Origin: Scytolyngbya sp. HA4215-MV1
GTDB lineage: Bacteria > Cyanobacteriota > Cyanobacteriia > Leptolyngbyales > Leptolyngbyaceae
Direction of reading: 5' to 3'
Length of the DNA: 64,000 nucleotides
NCBI GenBank assembly: GCA_019359045.1
Contig: JAHHIA010000006.1
Coordinates: forward strand, 331,408-395,407
This document shows, one piece after another, positions 37,812 to 47,200 of this stretch. The notes under the pieces were generated by a model. The model was not told the origin of the DNA. It saw only the letters and a program-made list of their open reading frames with translations, and ran no database searches. Within the stretch, counting starts at the first letter, position 1. The number at the start of each line of letters is the position of its first letter. The translations under genes were made by a program, and so were the position numbers.

Positions 37812-40073
37812 ATGCCCATGCTTTGTTCTGTACTGTTGATGACGAGCCAGCCGCCTGCCCCGCTCCTCATTAAGCCTTTGGGGCACCATGAGTTGCTGCT
37901 GATTCTCCTACAGTTAGCGATTCTGCTTTTGGTTGCCCGTGGACTCGGCGAACTGATGCGTCGGATTGACTTGCCCCCCGTGGTTGGTGAATTGCTAGCA
38001 GGTGTCTTATTGGGACCCTCCTTGCTGGGCTGGCTGCTGCCAACGCTACAAAGCGGCATTTTTCCAAAAAACCAGACGCAGTCAGATCTGCTGTCAGTAA
38101 TTTCCTGGTTGGGCGTTTTATTTTTGCTGGTGGTGACTGGGCTAGAAACCGACCTCAATTTAATTATTCGTAAGGGCAAAACAGCCCTACTGATTTCTTT
38201 AGGCGGAATTATTGTCCCTTTTATTACCGGAGTAGGATTGGGTTGGGTTTTGCCAGAAAACTTTCTGGCAAAACCTGATGAGCGGCTGATTTTTAGCCTA
38301 TTTATCGCAACCGCGATGAGTATTTCAGCCATTCCGGTGATTGCCAAGGTCTTGATGGATCTGAAACTGATTCGGCGTGATATCGGACAGATTACCCTGG
38401 CCGCTGGAATGACGGATGACACGATCGGTTGGATTTTGCTGTCGGTGGTATCTGGCTTAGCCACCAGCGGCACCTTTGATCTGGCTGCCATCTTTAAGTC
38501 GGTTTCGGGAGCCATCTTATTTTTGACGCTTGCCCTGACGATCGGACGCACGATGGTAGACCAAATTCTCCGATGGGTAGATGAAAACATCGGGGGGGCT
38601 ACCGCCAGTTTATCCACCGTCTTGATCTTGTCACTGGGGGCGGCAGCACTGACCCATGCGTTGGGCATTGAAGCCGCTTTAGGCGCGTTCGTTTTTGGCA
38701 TCCTGGCAGGACAGTCACGCCGCTTTAGCCGAGAAGCAGGACATACGCTGGAGGTGATTACGGCTGGGTTCCTCGCACCCATTTTCTTTGCTGCGGCTGG
38801 GTTGAAAGTGAATCTGTTGCAATTGCTCGAACCTCAAACGCTGATCATTGGTCTGCTGGTGCTCGCGGTGGCTTGTGTGGGGAAATTTACGGGGGCTTAT
38901 TTGGGGGCACGCATGGGGGGACTCTCTCACTGGGAGGGTCTGGCAATGGGATCGGGGATGAATGCTCGCGGGGCAATGGAAATTATTGTGGCGACGATCG
39001 GGCTTTCTCTCGGCGTCCTGAACCAGCAGATGTATTCCATCATTGTCATGGTGGCGATCGTCACCTCACTCATGGCGCCGCCCTTATTACGCTGGACCCT
39101 TTCTAAGGTCACGATCGGGCAAGAGGAAGCCGATCGCCTTAAACAAGAAGAGCAAGCCAGTCGGAGTTTTATCAAGAACGTCCACCGGGTGCTTATTCCC
39201 ACCAGTGGCGGTCCCAACGTCCAGTTAGCCGCTCAACTGGTTAGCCATCTTGCCCATCAAAATGATTTGGAAGTGACGGCGCTCTTTGCCCAAAGTAACA
39301 AAAAACCATCGAAGCAAGTGGCTTCGACGACAACTTTGGTCAAAGAGGTAAAAGATACGGCAACGGATGCTGCCCTCAAAGCCGTGGCTGCTGCGATCGA
39401 ACTTCCCGAAACGAGAACAGTTCAAACAAAGGTGGAATCGGGAGCCAGTAAGGCTGAGGTCATTCTGAACGAAGCTCAAAAGAGCTACGACTTGGTAGTG
39501 CTGGGTGCCAGCGAAAGATCCCAATCGCAAAGTGCCATGTTTAATCTACTGGTCGATCGGGTCGTTCAAGAAGCGCCCTGTGCCACCCTGGTGGTCAAGT
39601 CTCATTTACCCATTCCGAAGGGAGAAACTTGCTCGATCTCGCCTCAAACGATTCAGCATATTCTAGTACCGACGATCGGCTCCGAATCCAGCAAAAATGC
39701 GGTGGAAGTCGCCAGTGTGATTGCGGCACAAACTGCTGCAAAGCTGACTTTAGTGCATGTGATCAACATGCCACAAATTGAGTACGTGCTTTACGACGAG
39801 CGCACTTTCGATTCCGTAAAAGAAATTGCAGACCAGATCATTAAGTATCAGGTGGAAGTCGCCGAAAGTTTAGGTGCACAGGTTGAGTTTCGGATCTTGA
39901 AAGATGCGAGTCCCGAACGAGCCATTCTGAAATTTGCTCAACAGGAAGGGGTAGATTTAATTATTTTGGGTAGCAATATTCGGATGATTACGGGGCGCGT
40001 CTTTTTTGGGCATCGGGTGGATGCGATCGTAAATCAGGCAACCTGTCCGGTGGCTGTCTTGAGTTCGGTTTAA
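37812..40073 (+). CDS. CPA2 cation:proton antiporter fused to two Usp domains
   Basis: The product is 753 residues. The N-terminal ~420 residues form a CPA2 sodium(potassium)/proton antiporter with about 12 helices. Marks include LPPVVGELLAGVLLGPSLLG, MTDDTIGWILLSVVSGL with the transport Asp pair, ALGAFVFGILAGQSRRF and GSGMNARGAMEIIVA. Two UspA-like domains follow in the cytoplasm (~450-600 and ~620-753), with the ATP-binding pattern in LVVLGASERSQS and LIILGSNIRMITGR. Usp domains may tie transport to ATP or c-di-AMP level. The next gene begins 27 bases after the stop, so antiporter and giant kinase probably share a transcript. Confidence 0.9.
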   Translation: MPMLCSVLLMTSQPPAPLLIKPLGHHELLLILLQLAILLLVARGLGELMRRIDLPPVVGELLAGVLLGPSLLGWLLPTLQSGIFPKNQTQSDLLSVISWLGVLFLLVVTGLETDLNLIIRKGKTALLISLGGIIVPFITGVGLGWVLPENFLAKPDERLIFSLFIATAMSISAIPVIAKVLMDLKLIRRDIGQITLAAGMTDDTIGWILLSVVSGLATSGTFDLAAIFKSVSGAILFLTLALTIGRTMVDQILRWVDENIGGATASLSTVLILSLGAAALTHALGIEAALGAFVFGILAGQSRRFSREAGHTLEVITAGFLAPIFFAAAGLKVNLLQLLEPQTLIIGLLVLAVACVGKFTGAYLGARMGGLSHWEGLAMGSGMNARGAMEIIVATIGLSLGVLNQQMYSIIVMVAIVTSLMAPPLLRWTLSKVTIGQEEADRLKQEEQASRSFIKNVHRVLIPTSGGPNVQLAAQLVSHLAHQNDLEVTALFAQSNKKPSKQVASTTTLVKEVKDTATDAALKAVAAAIELPETRTVQTKVESGASKAEVILNEAQKSYDLVVLGASERSQSQSAMFNLLVDRVVQEAPCATLVVKSHLPIPKGETCSISPQTIQHILVPTIGSESSKNAVEVASVIAAQTAAKLTLVHVINMPQIEYVLYDERTFDSVKEIADQIIKYQVEVAESLGAQVEFRILKDASPERAILKFAQQEGVDLIILGSNIRMITGRVFFGHRVDAIVNQATCPVAVLSSV

Positions 40074-40100
40074 TTCTTGAAATCTCTCTGGAATCTCCTG

Positions 40101-43100
40101 ATGAACAGTGATGAAGCGGACTTGCTTAACCCACTACAAGCGACTCTGGGCAAGATGGCGCTGGCGCTGGATACCATTGCCGAAGCGGTCGTCTGGATTG
40201 ATGACAATCGTCAGGTGGAATGGTGCAATTCCAGCTTCGATCGCTTGACTAACCAACCCCATGACGCCATCATCGGTGCTCAATTCAGTGACTTACTCCG
40301 GCTCAATCGGGCGGGGCACCCAGTGGCACCCGAAGCCTATCCGGATGTGCAAGTACGCCAGGCAAACGACGCGATCGGTGAATATGAATTGTGCCAGGGC
40401 ACCACTGCCCGCATCCTGATCATTACAGGTAATTGTTTCAGGATGGGGCGGCACCGATCGGTCGTGCTAACGATTCGGGATGTCACCTGCGAACGACAAA
40501 TCACCGTCGAACAACAAAAAGCTGAACAAGAACAAGAGCGCTACGTCTCTTTATTGCAGGCGACGCTGGAATCGACAGCAGATGGCGTTTTGGTTGTCAC
40601 GCGCGATCGCAATACCCCCGTCTACAACCAAAAGTTTGTACAGATGTGGGATGTGCCAGAAGAGCTGATGCAGCCCGGTCGCGCCGACGATCGCCTTACC
40701 GTTTTGAGCCAAAAGACCAAAGATCCAGATGTATTTCTTAGACGGGTTTGGCAACTGTTTCTCGATCGGCCGGATGAAACCGCTTTAGAACTGCTGGAAT
40801 TGAAGAATGGGCGCATTTTCGAGCGTTATTCTCAACCCCAACGAATTGGCGACCAAATTGTGGGGCGAGTCTGGTCTTTTCGGGATGTTACTGAACATAA
40901 ACGCACCGAAACTGCATTGCAAAGGCAAGCCGCCGCGATTCGAGCCTCCAACGATGGCATTGCAATTTTAGGCATTGACCAGACCTATCTTTACTTAAAC
41001 GATGCCCATATCAAAATCTATGGGTACGATCGCGCCGAAGAACTGATCGGTCGAAGTTGGCAAGATCTTTACGATGAGGTCGAGTTGCAGCGCTTTGAGG
41101 CAGAAATCATCCCTGTCCTGTTTGCTGCAGGACAGTGGCAAGGAGAAACGATCGGGTTGCGGAAAGATGGCAGTCACTTTCCGCAAGAAATCTTTTTTAC
41201 CTTGCTTCAGAGCGGCGAATTAGTTTGCGTGGTCAGAGACATTACTCAGCGCAAGCAAACCGAAATTGCGCTCCGCCAGGCAGAAGAACGCTATCGCAGC
41301 ATTTTTGAAAATGCAGTGGTTGGCATTTACCAAACCACACCCGAAGGGCGATATCTCAACGTTAATCCAACGTTGGCACGCATCCATGGTTACGAATCCC
41401 CTCAGGAGATGATCGCTGCGTTTACAGACATCCAGCAACAATTGTATGTTCACCCCGATCGCCGTGTCGAATTTAAGCAACGCTTAGCCGAACAAGATAC
41501 GATTACCGAGTTTGAGTCAGAAGTCTATTGCAAAGATGGCGGCATTATCTGGGTATCGGAGAATGCCCGCGCAGTTAGGGATGCCACAGGCACGATTCTT
41601 TACTACGAAGGCACCAGTATTGAAATTACCGATCGCAAACGGGCAGAGCAAGCCCTGCGAGATAGTGAAGAACGGCTGCGGCTCTCGCTTTCAGCTGGAA
41701 GTATGGGCATTTGGGACTGGAATATTCTTACTGGTGAGGTGAAATGGTCGGACAACCTGGAAGAAGTGCATGGCATGGAACCAGGCAGTTTCAAAGGCAC
41801 CTTTGCCCACTTTTTAGACATTGTGCATCCCCACGATCGACAAATGGTCAGCCATGCCATTACCCATGCCGTGTCAACGGGCACCAATTATGACATCGAG
41901 TTTCGCATTCTTTGGGCAAATGGCAGCGTTCATTGGATCGCGGGCAAAGGACAAACCTTTCATGACGAAGCAGGCAAAGCCATCCGCATGATTGGGGTAG
42001 GCATGTCGATTACCGATCGCAAACATACTGAAGCCGCTCTAAGGGAGAGTGAAGCTCGCTTTCGAGCAATTTTTGAAAGTGCTGCGATCGGATCTTGTCT
42101 GGCAGATGTCGAGGGCAGAATTGTGCAAGTTAACCCGGTGCTGCAAAAAATGCTGGGCTACAACGAAGCCGATTTTCGCACCGTCACCTTTGCCCAATTC
42201 ACCCACCCTGATGATATTGAGATCGATCGTACCCTCACCCAAGCAGTGATCGCAGGCACCCGATCGTCCTTTCAACTCGAAAAACGCTATCTGCGAAAAA
42301 ATGGGGGCATGTTTTGGGGACGGTTGACCCTGTCTGCTATTCGTAATCCAGGTGGAGAAGTGCAATGTACCGTTGCCCTGATTGAAGACATTACCGATCG
42401 CAAACGCACCGAGGAAGCCCTCCAAACCAGCGAACTGAAGTTCCGTCGGTTATTTGAAAGTTCCCAAATGGGCATCTACCGTAGTCAGATCGAAGACGGA
42501 CTTATCCTAGATGCCAACCGCAAATTTATTGAAGGGGCCGGCTATGACTCGGCGGCTGAAGTCATCGGCAAAAAGCACATTACGGAATTTTATGCCGACC
42601 CAAACTATCGCCGCTGGATTGTCAATGAATTGCATCAAACCGGAGAAATCAACAATCTGGAAATGCAATTTCGTCGTCGAGATGGTTCGGTTGGTTGGGG
42701 GCTGTTTGCCATTCGCCTGAATCTGGAAGAAAACTGTGTGGAAGGCGTGGTGGCTGACATTACCGATCGCAAACATGCCGCCGAAGCCCTGCGCCGTAGT
42801 GAACTCAAATACCGCAACCTGTTTGAAAACTCCCAGGTGGGCATCTATCGCACCCGACTGGCGGATGGCTTGTTGCTCGATTGCAACCAGCGCTTTCTGG
42901 ATTTGCTGGGCTACCACGCTGCTAACGAAGTGATCCACAAAATGACAGCAGCTGACCACTACAGTGATCTGAAATTGCGTCAATGGGTCTTAGAGCAACT
43001 GCAACAGCAGGGTGAATTACAGAACTTCGAAATGCAATATCGTCACCGAGATGGTTCACTCCACTGGGGCTTATATTCGCTCCGGCTCAATCGGGAAGAA

Positions 43101-46100
43101 GACTGTATTGATGGATTTGTCACCTGTATTACCGATCGCAAACATGCCGAAGAAGCCCTGCGAGAAAGTGAAGCGCAATATCGGGATCTGGTAGAAACAG
43201 CAAACTGCATCATTTTGCGGTGGGATTCCGATGGCATGATCAAATTCATCAATGACTATGGGCAGCGGTTCTTTGGCTTCAACGCCAGCGAAATTCTTTA
43301 TCACAATGTCGTTGGCACGATCGTTCCAGAAACCGAGACCTCTGGGCGCGATCTGTACGCCATGATTCTTGACATCTGCCGTCATCCCCAAAATTATTTA
43401 TTCAATGAAAACGAAAATAGTTGCAAGAATGGCGATCTCGTCTGGATTGTCTGGGCAAATCGCCCGATTTTTGATGCCGATGGCAACCTGATCGAAATTC
43501 TTTCAGTGGGAACCGATGCCACCGATCGCAAACATGCAGAACAAGCCCTCCAACAAAGCGAACTGAAATTTCGGACGATCGTTGAAAATGCCAACGACAT
43601 CATCTACGTCCACAACCAGGAAGGCAAATTTACTTACATCTCCCCCAACGTCACAACCATCCTGGGATACAGCGTTACCGAAGCAGAAGGTCAACCCTTT
43701 AACGCTTTCATCCACCCCGATGACCTGGAAACCAGTTACGCCGCGTTCCAAAACATTCTTGGCACCGGACATGCTCAACAAAACCTGGAATTACGCACTC
43801 GCCACCGAAACCAGAGCTGGCGCTGGTTTAGTTGCAACGAATCCCTGATTTATGACATCCATGGCACTCCCTCTGTTATGGGAGTGGCACGAGACATCAC
43901 CGAACGAAAACAAGCCGAAGAAGCCCTGCGTCGTAGCGAACTCAAGTACCGCAATATTTTCGAGAATTCTCAAGTCGGTATTGGTCGTACTCGACTGCAA
44001 GATGGACTGTTTCTAGAAGCTAACCATCGCTGTGCCGAAATCCTGGGGTTTTCATCTCCTGCAGATCTCATCGGCAGACATTCCACAACTACCTTCCATC
44101 TAGATGGAAATGCACGACAGAATATCCTAACGCAAATAGAAGCCTATGGCGAAATTCGAGACTATGAGCTACCCATGCGACATCGAGATGGCGGCACGAT
44201 TTGGGTGTTGCTGTCGTTACGCCTGAATGCGACCGATGCATGCCTGGAATTTGTCATGGCAGACATTTCCGATCGCAAACGGCTGGAAGAAGAACTCCGC
44301 CAACGCGAGCAAGAATTTCGTGCGCTGATTGAAAATGCCCCGGATATCATCGTTCGCTTCGATCGCGACTCTCGCTATCTCTACATCAACCCAAGAGTTG
44401 AGAAAGAACTGGGGATTCCCCCGGCTGCCTTCATTGGTAAAACCATTCGAGAAATGGGCTTTCCTGAAACCCTGACTGCGCTCTGGCAAAACACCCTCGA
44501 TCGCGCTTTTCAAACTGCTGAAGCCCAATCTTTTGAGTTTGAAATGACCTATCGAGAGCAGATTACCTACCACTCTGCCCGTGTGGTTCCAGAATTTGAT
44601 GATGCGGGCACTGTCGCTTCAGTTCTTGTTATCAGTCGAGACATGACCGATCGCAAACAGTTGGAAGAAGACCTGCAACAATCTCGACAATTTCTCAACA
44701 GCATCATCGATAGCATCCCCATGCCGCTGTTTGCCAAAGACATCAACAACGACTTCCGCTATGTCCTGATCAACAAAAATTCTGAACTTGTCCTAGGTTT
44801 TTCTCGAGAAGGGGCGATCGGGCGTAGCGACTACGAACTGGTAGATCCCAAGCAAGCCGAATTCTACCGTCAACAAGACCAAATTGCCGTTGAACATGGC
44901 GCCCTACTGGAAATCCCAGAGCAAGCAATTCAAGTCGGGGACAGCACCATTCTGACTCGTATCCTCAAACTGCCGCTCTTTGATCCCCAGGGCAATCCCA
45001 CCCATCTCCTCTGCATTTGCGAAGACATCACCGAACGCAAACAGCGAGAAGAAGCGCTACGCCTCATTGTCGAAGGCACCGCTTCCAAAACCGGCGACGA
45101 TTTCTTCCATACCTGTGTTCGTTATCTGGCAGAAGTTTTGCAAGTTCACTGCGCTTTCGTGACCGAATGGGCAGATGAAGCCCACTCCAGAGTCCGCACC
45201 CTGGCATTTTGGATGGGGGGAGATTTCTGCCAAAACATTGAATTCTCCTTTCAAGGAACACCCTGCGAAAATGTCATTAAAGGGAAAAAAATCTACTTCT
45301 ATCCCAGTGATGTCCCCGCTCTGTTTCCGGGCGATCCCTACATTGCCGTGCTCAAAGCCGAGAGCTATATGGGAATTCCACTGCTGGATTCGGATGGAGA
45401 AATGCTGGGGTATCTGGCAGTCACCGACACCAAACCCATGTCTCCCGATCCTGGCAGAGAAATGATTCTCAAGATTTTTGCGGCTCGTGCCGGAGCCGAA
45501 CTGGAGCGCAACCAAGCAGAAACCGCTCTCATGCTTGCCAAAAATGCTGCCGAATCTGCTAATCGCTCCAAGAGCATCTTTCTGGCAAATATGAGTCACG
45601 AACTCCGCACCCCACTCAACGCGATTCTGGGGTTTGCCCAATTGATGGAGCGCGATCCTGTCCTCACGGCTCGCCAGCGAACTTCTCTGGCAACCATCAA
45701 CCGGAGTGGCGAACACCTGCTCGACTTGATCAATGATGTTTTGGAAATGTCTAAAATTGAAGCTGGGCGAATTGTTTTGCATCCAGCCCCTTTCGATCTG
45801 CATCTGCTCTTGAACACGCTGCGAGAGATGTTTCAGATTCGGGCGGAGGCAAAACAACTCTCATTGCAATTTGAGCTTGCGGCTGACCTACCCCAATGGA
45901 TTTGGACGGATGAGGGTAAATTGCGTCAGGTCTTGACCAATCTGTTGAGTAATGCGGTGAAGTTTACGCAGCAGGGTAGGGTGACTTTGCGGGTGGGAGT
46001 GAGAGCGGAGGGAAAGGCCAGAAGTCAGGAGTTAGGAGCCAGGAGTCAGGAGTCAGGAGTCAGGAGTCAAGCGATCGAGTCCACCCAAACCTCAAACCTG

Positions 46101-47105
46101 GACCTGCAAAGCTCTGAGACAGCGACTCCATGCTCTTCTTCCTTGCACCTTTATTTTGAGGTCGAAGATACAGGACGAGGGATTGCTCCCAAAGAAATGG
46201 ATCAACTTTTTCAGCCATTTGTCCAGACAAGTAGTGGGACTCATACCAGAGAGGGCACTGGATTGGGTTTGACGATTAGTCGCCAGTTTGTGCGTTTGAT
46301 GGGCGGAGATATTTGGGTTACCAGTGGAGTGGGGCAGGGGTCCACCTTTGGCTGTGAGGTTATGGTGAGAGTGGCTGATCCTGCTGAAGTGGTGCCTCCG
46401 CAATTGCGTCGTCGGGTGATTCACCTTGCTCCCGAACAACCTATCTATCGCGTGCTGATTGTGGACGATCGCCCTGAAAATCGCGATTTAATTGCCCAAC
46501 TTTTGGATGCAGTTGGTTTTGCGACTCGTACAGCCAACGATGGTGCAGCTGCGATCGCCTACTGGCAAACCTGGCATCCCCATCTGATTTGGATGGATAT
46601 GCGGATGCCTGTGATGGATGGCTACGAAGCCACTCGCCAAATTAGAAGGCAGCAAGCAGCCGGTGAGGGGACAAAGCCGGAACCCAAAATCATTGCCCTG
46701 ACTGCCAGCGCCTTTGAAGAACAACGAGCCAATATTCTGACGGCAGGCTGTGATGACCTGGTGGCAAAACCGTTTAAGGAACACGAAATTTTTGAAAAAA
46801 TGGCTGAGCATCTTGGTGTGCAGTACCTTTATGCCGAACCAGCCGAAGGCGAAAAGACGCAGATACCCGGCAATTTGCCCGCTGTATCCTGTATGCTTGC
46901 CCCTAGTTCTCTGCAAATTATGCCGATCGAATGGATTGCAGATTTGCATCAGGCAGCTCTGGCAGTCGATGCCGATCGCCTATTGGAACTGATCCAACAA
47001 ATCCCAATGGATGATCGGGCACTGGCAGAAGGCTTGCAAGATCTGGTACATCGTTTTTGCTTCGATGAAATTCTAGAGTTAACTCAAGCCGATCGGGAGA
47101 AATAG
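40101..47105 (+). CDS. Giant hybrid histidine kinase with ~13 PAS domains, GAF, HisKA, HATPase, REC
   Basis: The product is 2334 residues and apparently soluble. I count 13 PAS units of ~125 residues between residues 20 and ~1640, most ended by the linker DRK-x-AEEALR. A GAF domain follows (~1655-1810), then HisKA with His1833 (ANMSHELRTP), HATPase (NLLSNAVKFTQQG; DTGRGI; GTGLGLTIS) and REC with Asp2166 (IWMDMRMPVMDG). The last ~120 residues have no clear domain. A polar insert of ~35 residues, partly coded by a heptamer repeat, splits the HATPase between its N and G1 boxes. The ATG at 40101 is preferred; a TTG at 40077 is four bases past the antiporter stop. The number of PAS units suggests integration of many signals or a scaffold. 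Confidence 0.92.
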   Translation: MNSDEADLLNPLQATLGKMALALDTIAEAVVWIDDNRQVEWCNSSFDRLTNQPHDAIIGAQFSDLLRLNRAGHPVAPEAYPDVQVRQANDAIGEYELCQGTTARILIITGNCFRMGRHRSVVLTIRDVTCERQITVEQQKAEQEQERYVSLLQATLESTADGVLVVTRDRNTPVYNQKFVQMWDVPEELMQPGRADDRLTVLSQKTKDPDVFLRRVWQLFLDRPDETALELLELKNGRIFERYSQPQRIGDQIVGRVWSFRDVTEHKRTETALQRQAAAIRASNDGIAILGIDQTYLYLNDAHIKIYGYDRAEELIGRSWQDLYDEVELQRFEAEIIPVLFAAGQWQGETIGLRKDGSHFPQEIFFTLLQSGELVCVVRDITQRKQTEIALRQAEERYRSIFENAVVGIYQTTPEGRYLNVNPTLARIHGYESPQEMIAAFTDIQQQLYVHPDRRVEFKQRLAEQDTITEFESEVYCKDGGIIWVSENARAVRDATGTILYYEGTSIEITDRKRAEQALRDSEERLRLSLSAGSMGIWDWNILTGEVKWSDNLEEVHGMEPGSFKGTFAHFLDIVHPHDRQMVSHAITHAVSTGTNYDIEFRILWANGSVHWIAGKGQTFHDEAGKAIRMIGVGMSITDRKHTEAALRESEARFRAIFESAAIGSCLADVEGRIVQVNPVLQKMLGYNEADFRTVTFAQFTHPDDIEIDRTLTQAVIAGTRSSFQLEKRYLRKNGGMFWGRLTLSAIRNPGGEVQCTVALIEDITDRKRTEEALQTSELKFRRLFESSQMGIYRSQIEDGLILDANRKFIEGAGYDSAAEVIGKKHITEFYADPNYRRWIVNELHQTGEINNLEMQFRRRDGSVGWGLFAIRLNLEENCVEGVVADITDRKHAAEALRRSELKYRNLFENSQVGIYRTRLADGLLLDCNQRFLDLLGYHAANEVIHKMTAADHYSDLKLRQWVLEQLQQQGELQNFEMQYRHRDGSLHWGLYSLRLNREEDCIDGFVTCITDRKHAEEALRESEAQYRDLVETANCIILRWDSDGMIKFINDYGQRFFGFNASEILYHNVVGTIVPETETSGRDLYAMILDICRHPQNYLFNENENSCKNGDLVWIVWANRPIFDADGNLIEILSVGTDATDRKHAEQALQQSELKFRTIVENANDIIYVHNQEGKFTYISPNVTTILGYSVTEAEGQPFNAFIHPDDLETSYAAFQNILGTGHAQQNLELRTRHRNQSWRWFSCNESLIYDIHGTPSVMGVARDITERKQAEEALRRSELKYRNIFENSQVGIGRTRLQDGLFLEANHRCAEILGFSSPADLIGRHSTTTFHLDGNARQNILTQIEAYGEIRDYELPMRHRDGGTIWVLLSLRLNATDACLEFVMADISDRKRLEEELRQREQEFRALIENAPDIIVRFDRDSRYLYINPRVEKELGIPPAAFIGKTIREMGFPETLTALWQNTLDRAFQTAEAQSFEFEMTYREQITYHSARVVPEFDDAGTVASVLVISRDMTDRKQLEEDLQQSRQFLNSIIDSIPMPLFAKDINNDFRYVLINKNSELVLGFSREGAIGRSDYELVDPKQAEFYRQQDQIAVEHGALLEIPEQAIQVGDSTILTRILKLPLFDPQGNPTHLLCICEDITERKQREEALRLIVEGTASKTGDDFFHTCVRYLAEVLQVHCAFVTEWADEAHSRVRTLAFWMGGDFCQNIEFSFQGTPCENVIKGKKIYFYPSDVPALFPGDPYIAVLKAESYMGIPLLDSDGEMLGYLAVTDTKPMSPDPGREMILKIFAARAGAELERNQAETALMLAKNAAESANRSKSIFLANMSHELRTPLNAILGFAQLMERDPVLTARQRTSLATINRSGEHLLDLINDVLEMSKIEAGRIVLHPAPFDLHLLLNTLREMFQIRAEAKQLSLQFELAADLPQWIWTDEGKLRQVLTNLLSNAVKFTQQGRVTLRVGVRAEGKARSQELGARSQESGVRSQAIESTQTSNLDLQSSETATPCSSSLHLYFEVEDTGRGIAPKEMDQLFQPFVQTSSGTHTREGTGLGLTISRQFVRLMGGDIWVTSGVGQGSTFGCEVMVRVADPAEVVPPQLRRRVIHLAPEQPIYRVLIVDDRPENRDLIAQLLDAVGFATRTANDGAAAIAYWQTWHPHLIWMDMRMPVMDGYEATRQIRRQQAAGEGTKPEPKIIALTASAFEEQRANILTAGCDDLVAKPFKEHEIFEKMAEHLGVQYLYAEPAEGEKTQIPGNLPAVSCMLAPSSLQIMPIEWIADLHQAALAVDADRLLELIQQIPMDDRALAEGLQDLVHRFCFDEILELTQADREK
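46023..46071 (+). repeat. Seven tandem heptamers (AGTCAGG type) inside the kinase gene
   Basis: The seven units read AGTCAGG, AGTTAGG, AGCCAGG, AGTCAGG (three times) and AGTCAAG. The tract is 49 bp, within the HATPase coding region. Seven is not a multiple of three, so a gain or loss of one or two units shifts the frame and would remove the ATP-binding G boxes and the REC domain. Three identical consecutive units make slippage plausible. Confidence 0.85.
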
Positions 47106-47200
47106 AAGAGCAAGGGGAATCAACGATCGACTTTACACTTTAGAGTCTAAAAGTCTAGATTTTCGGTGATTGATCTTAGAATTTCCCAGATTAGAACGGT

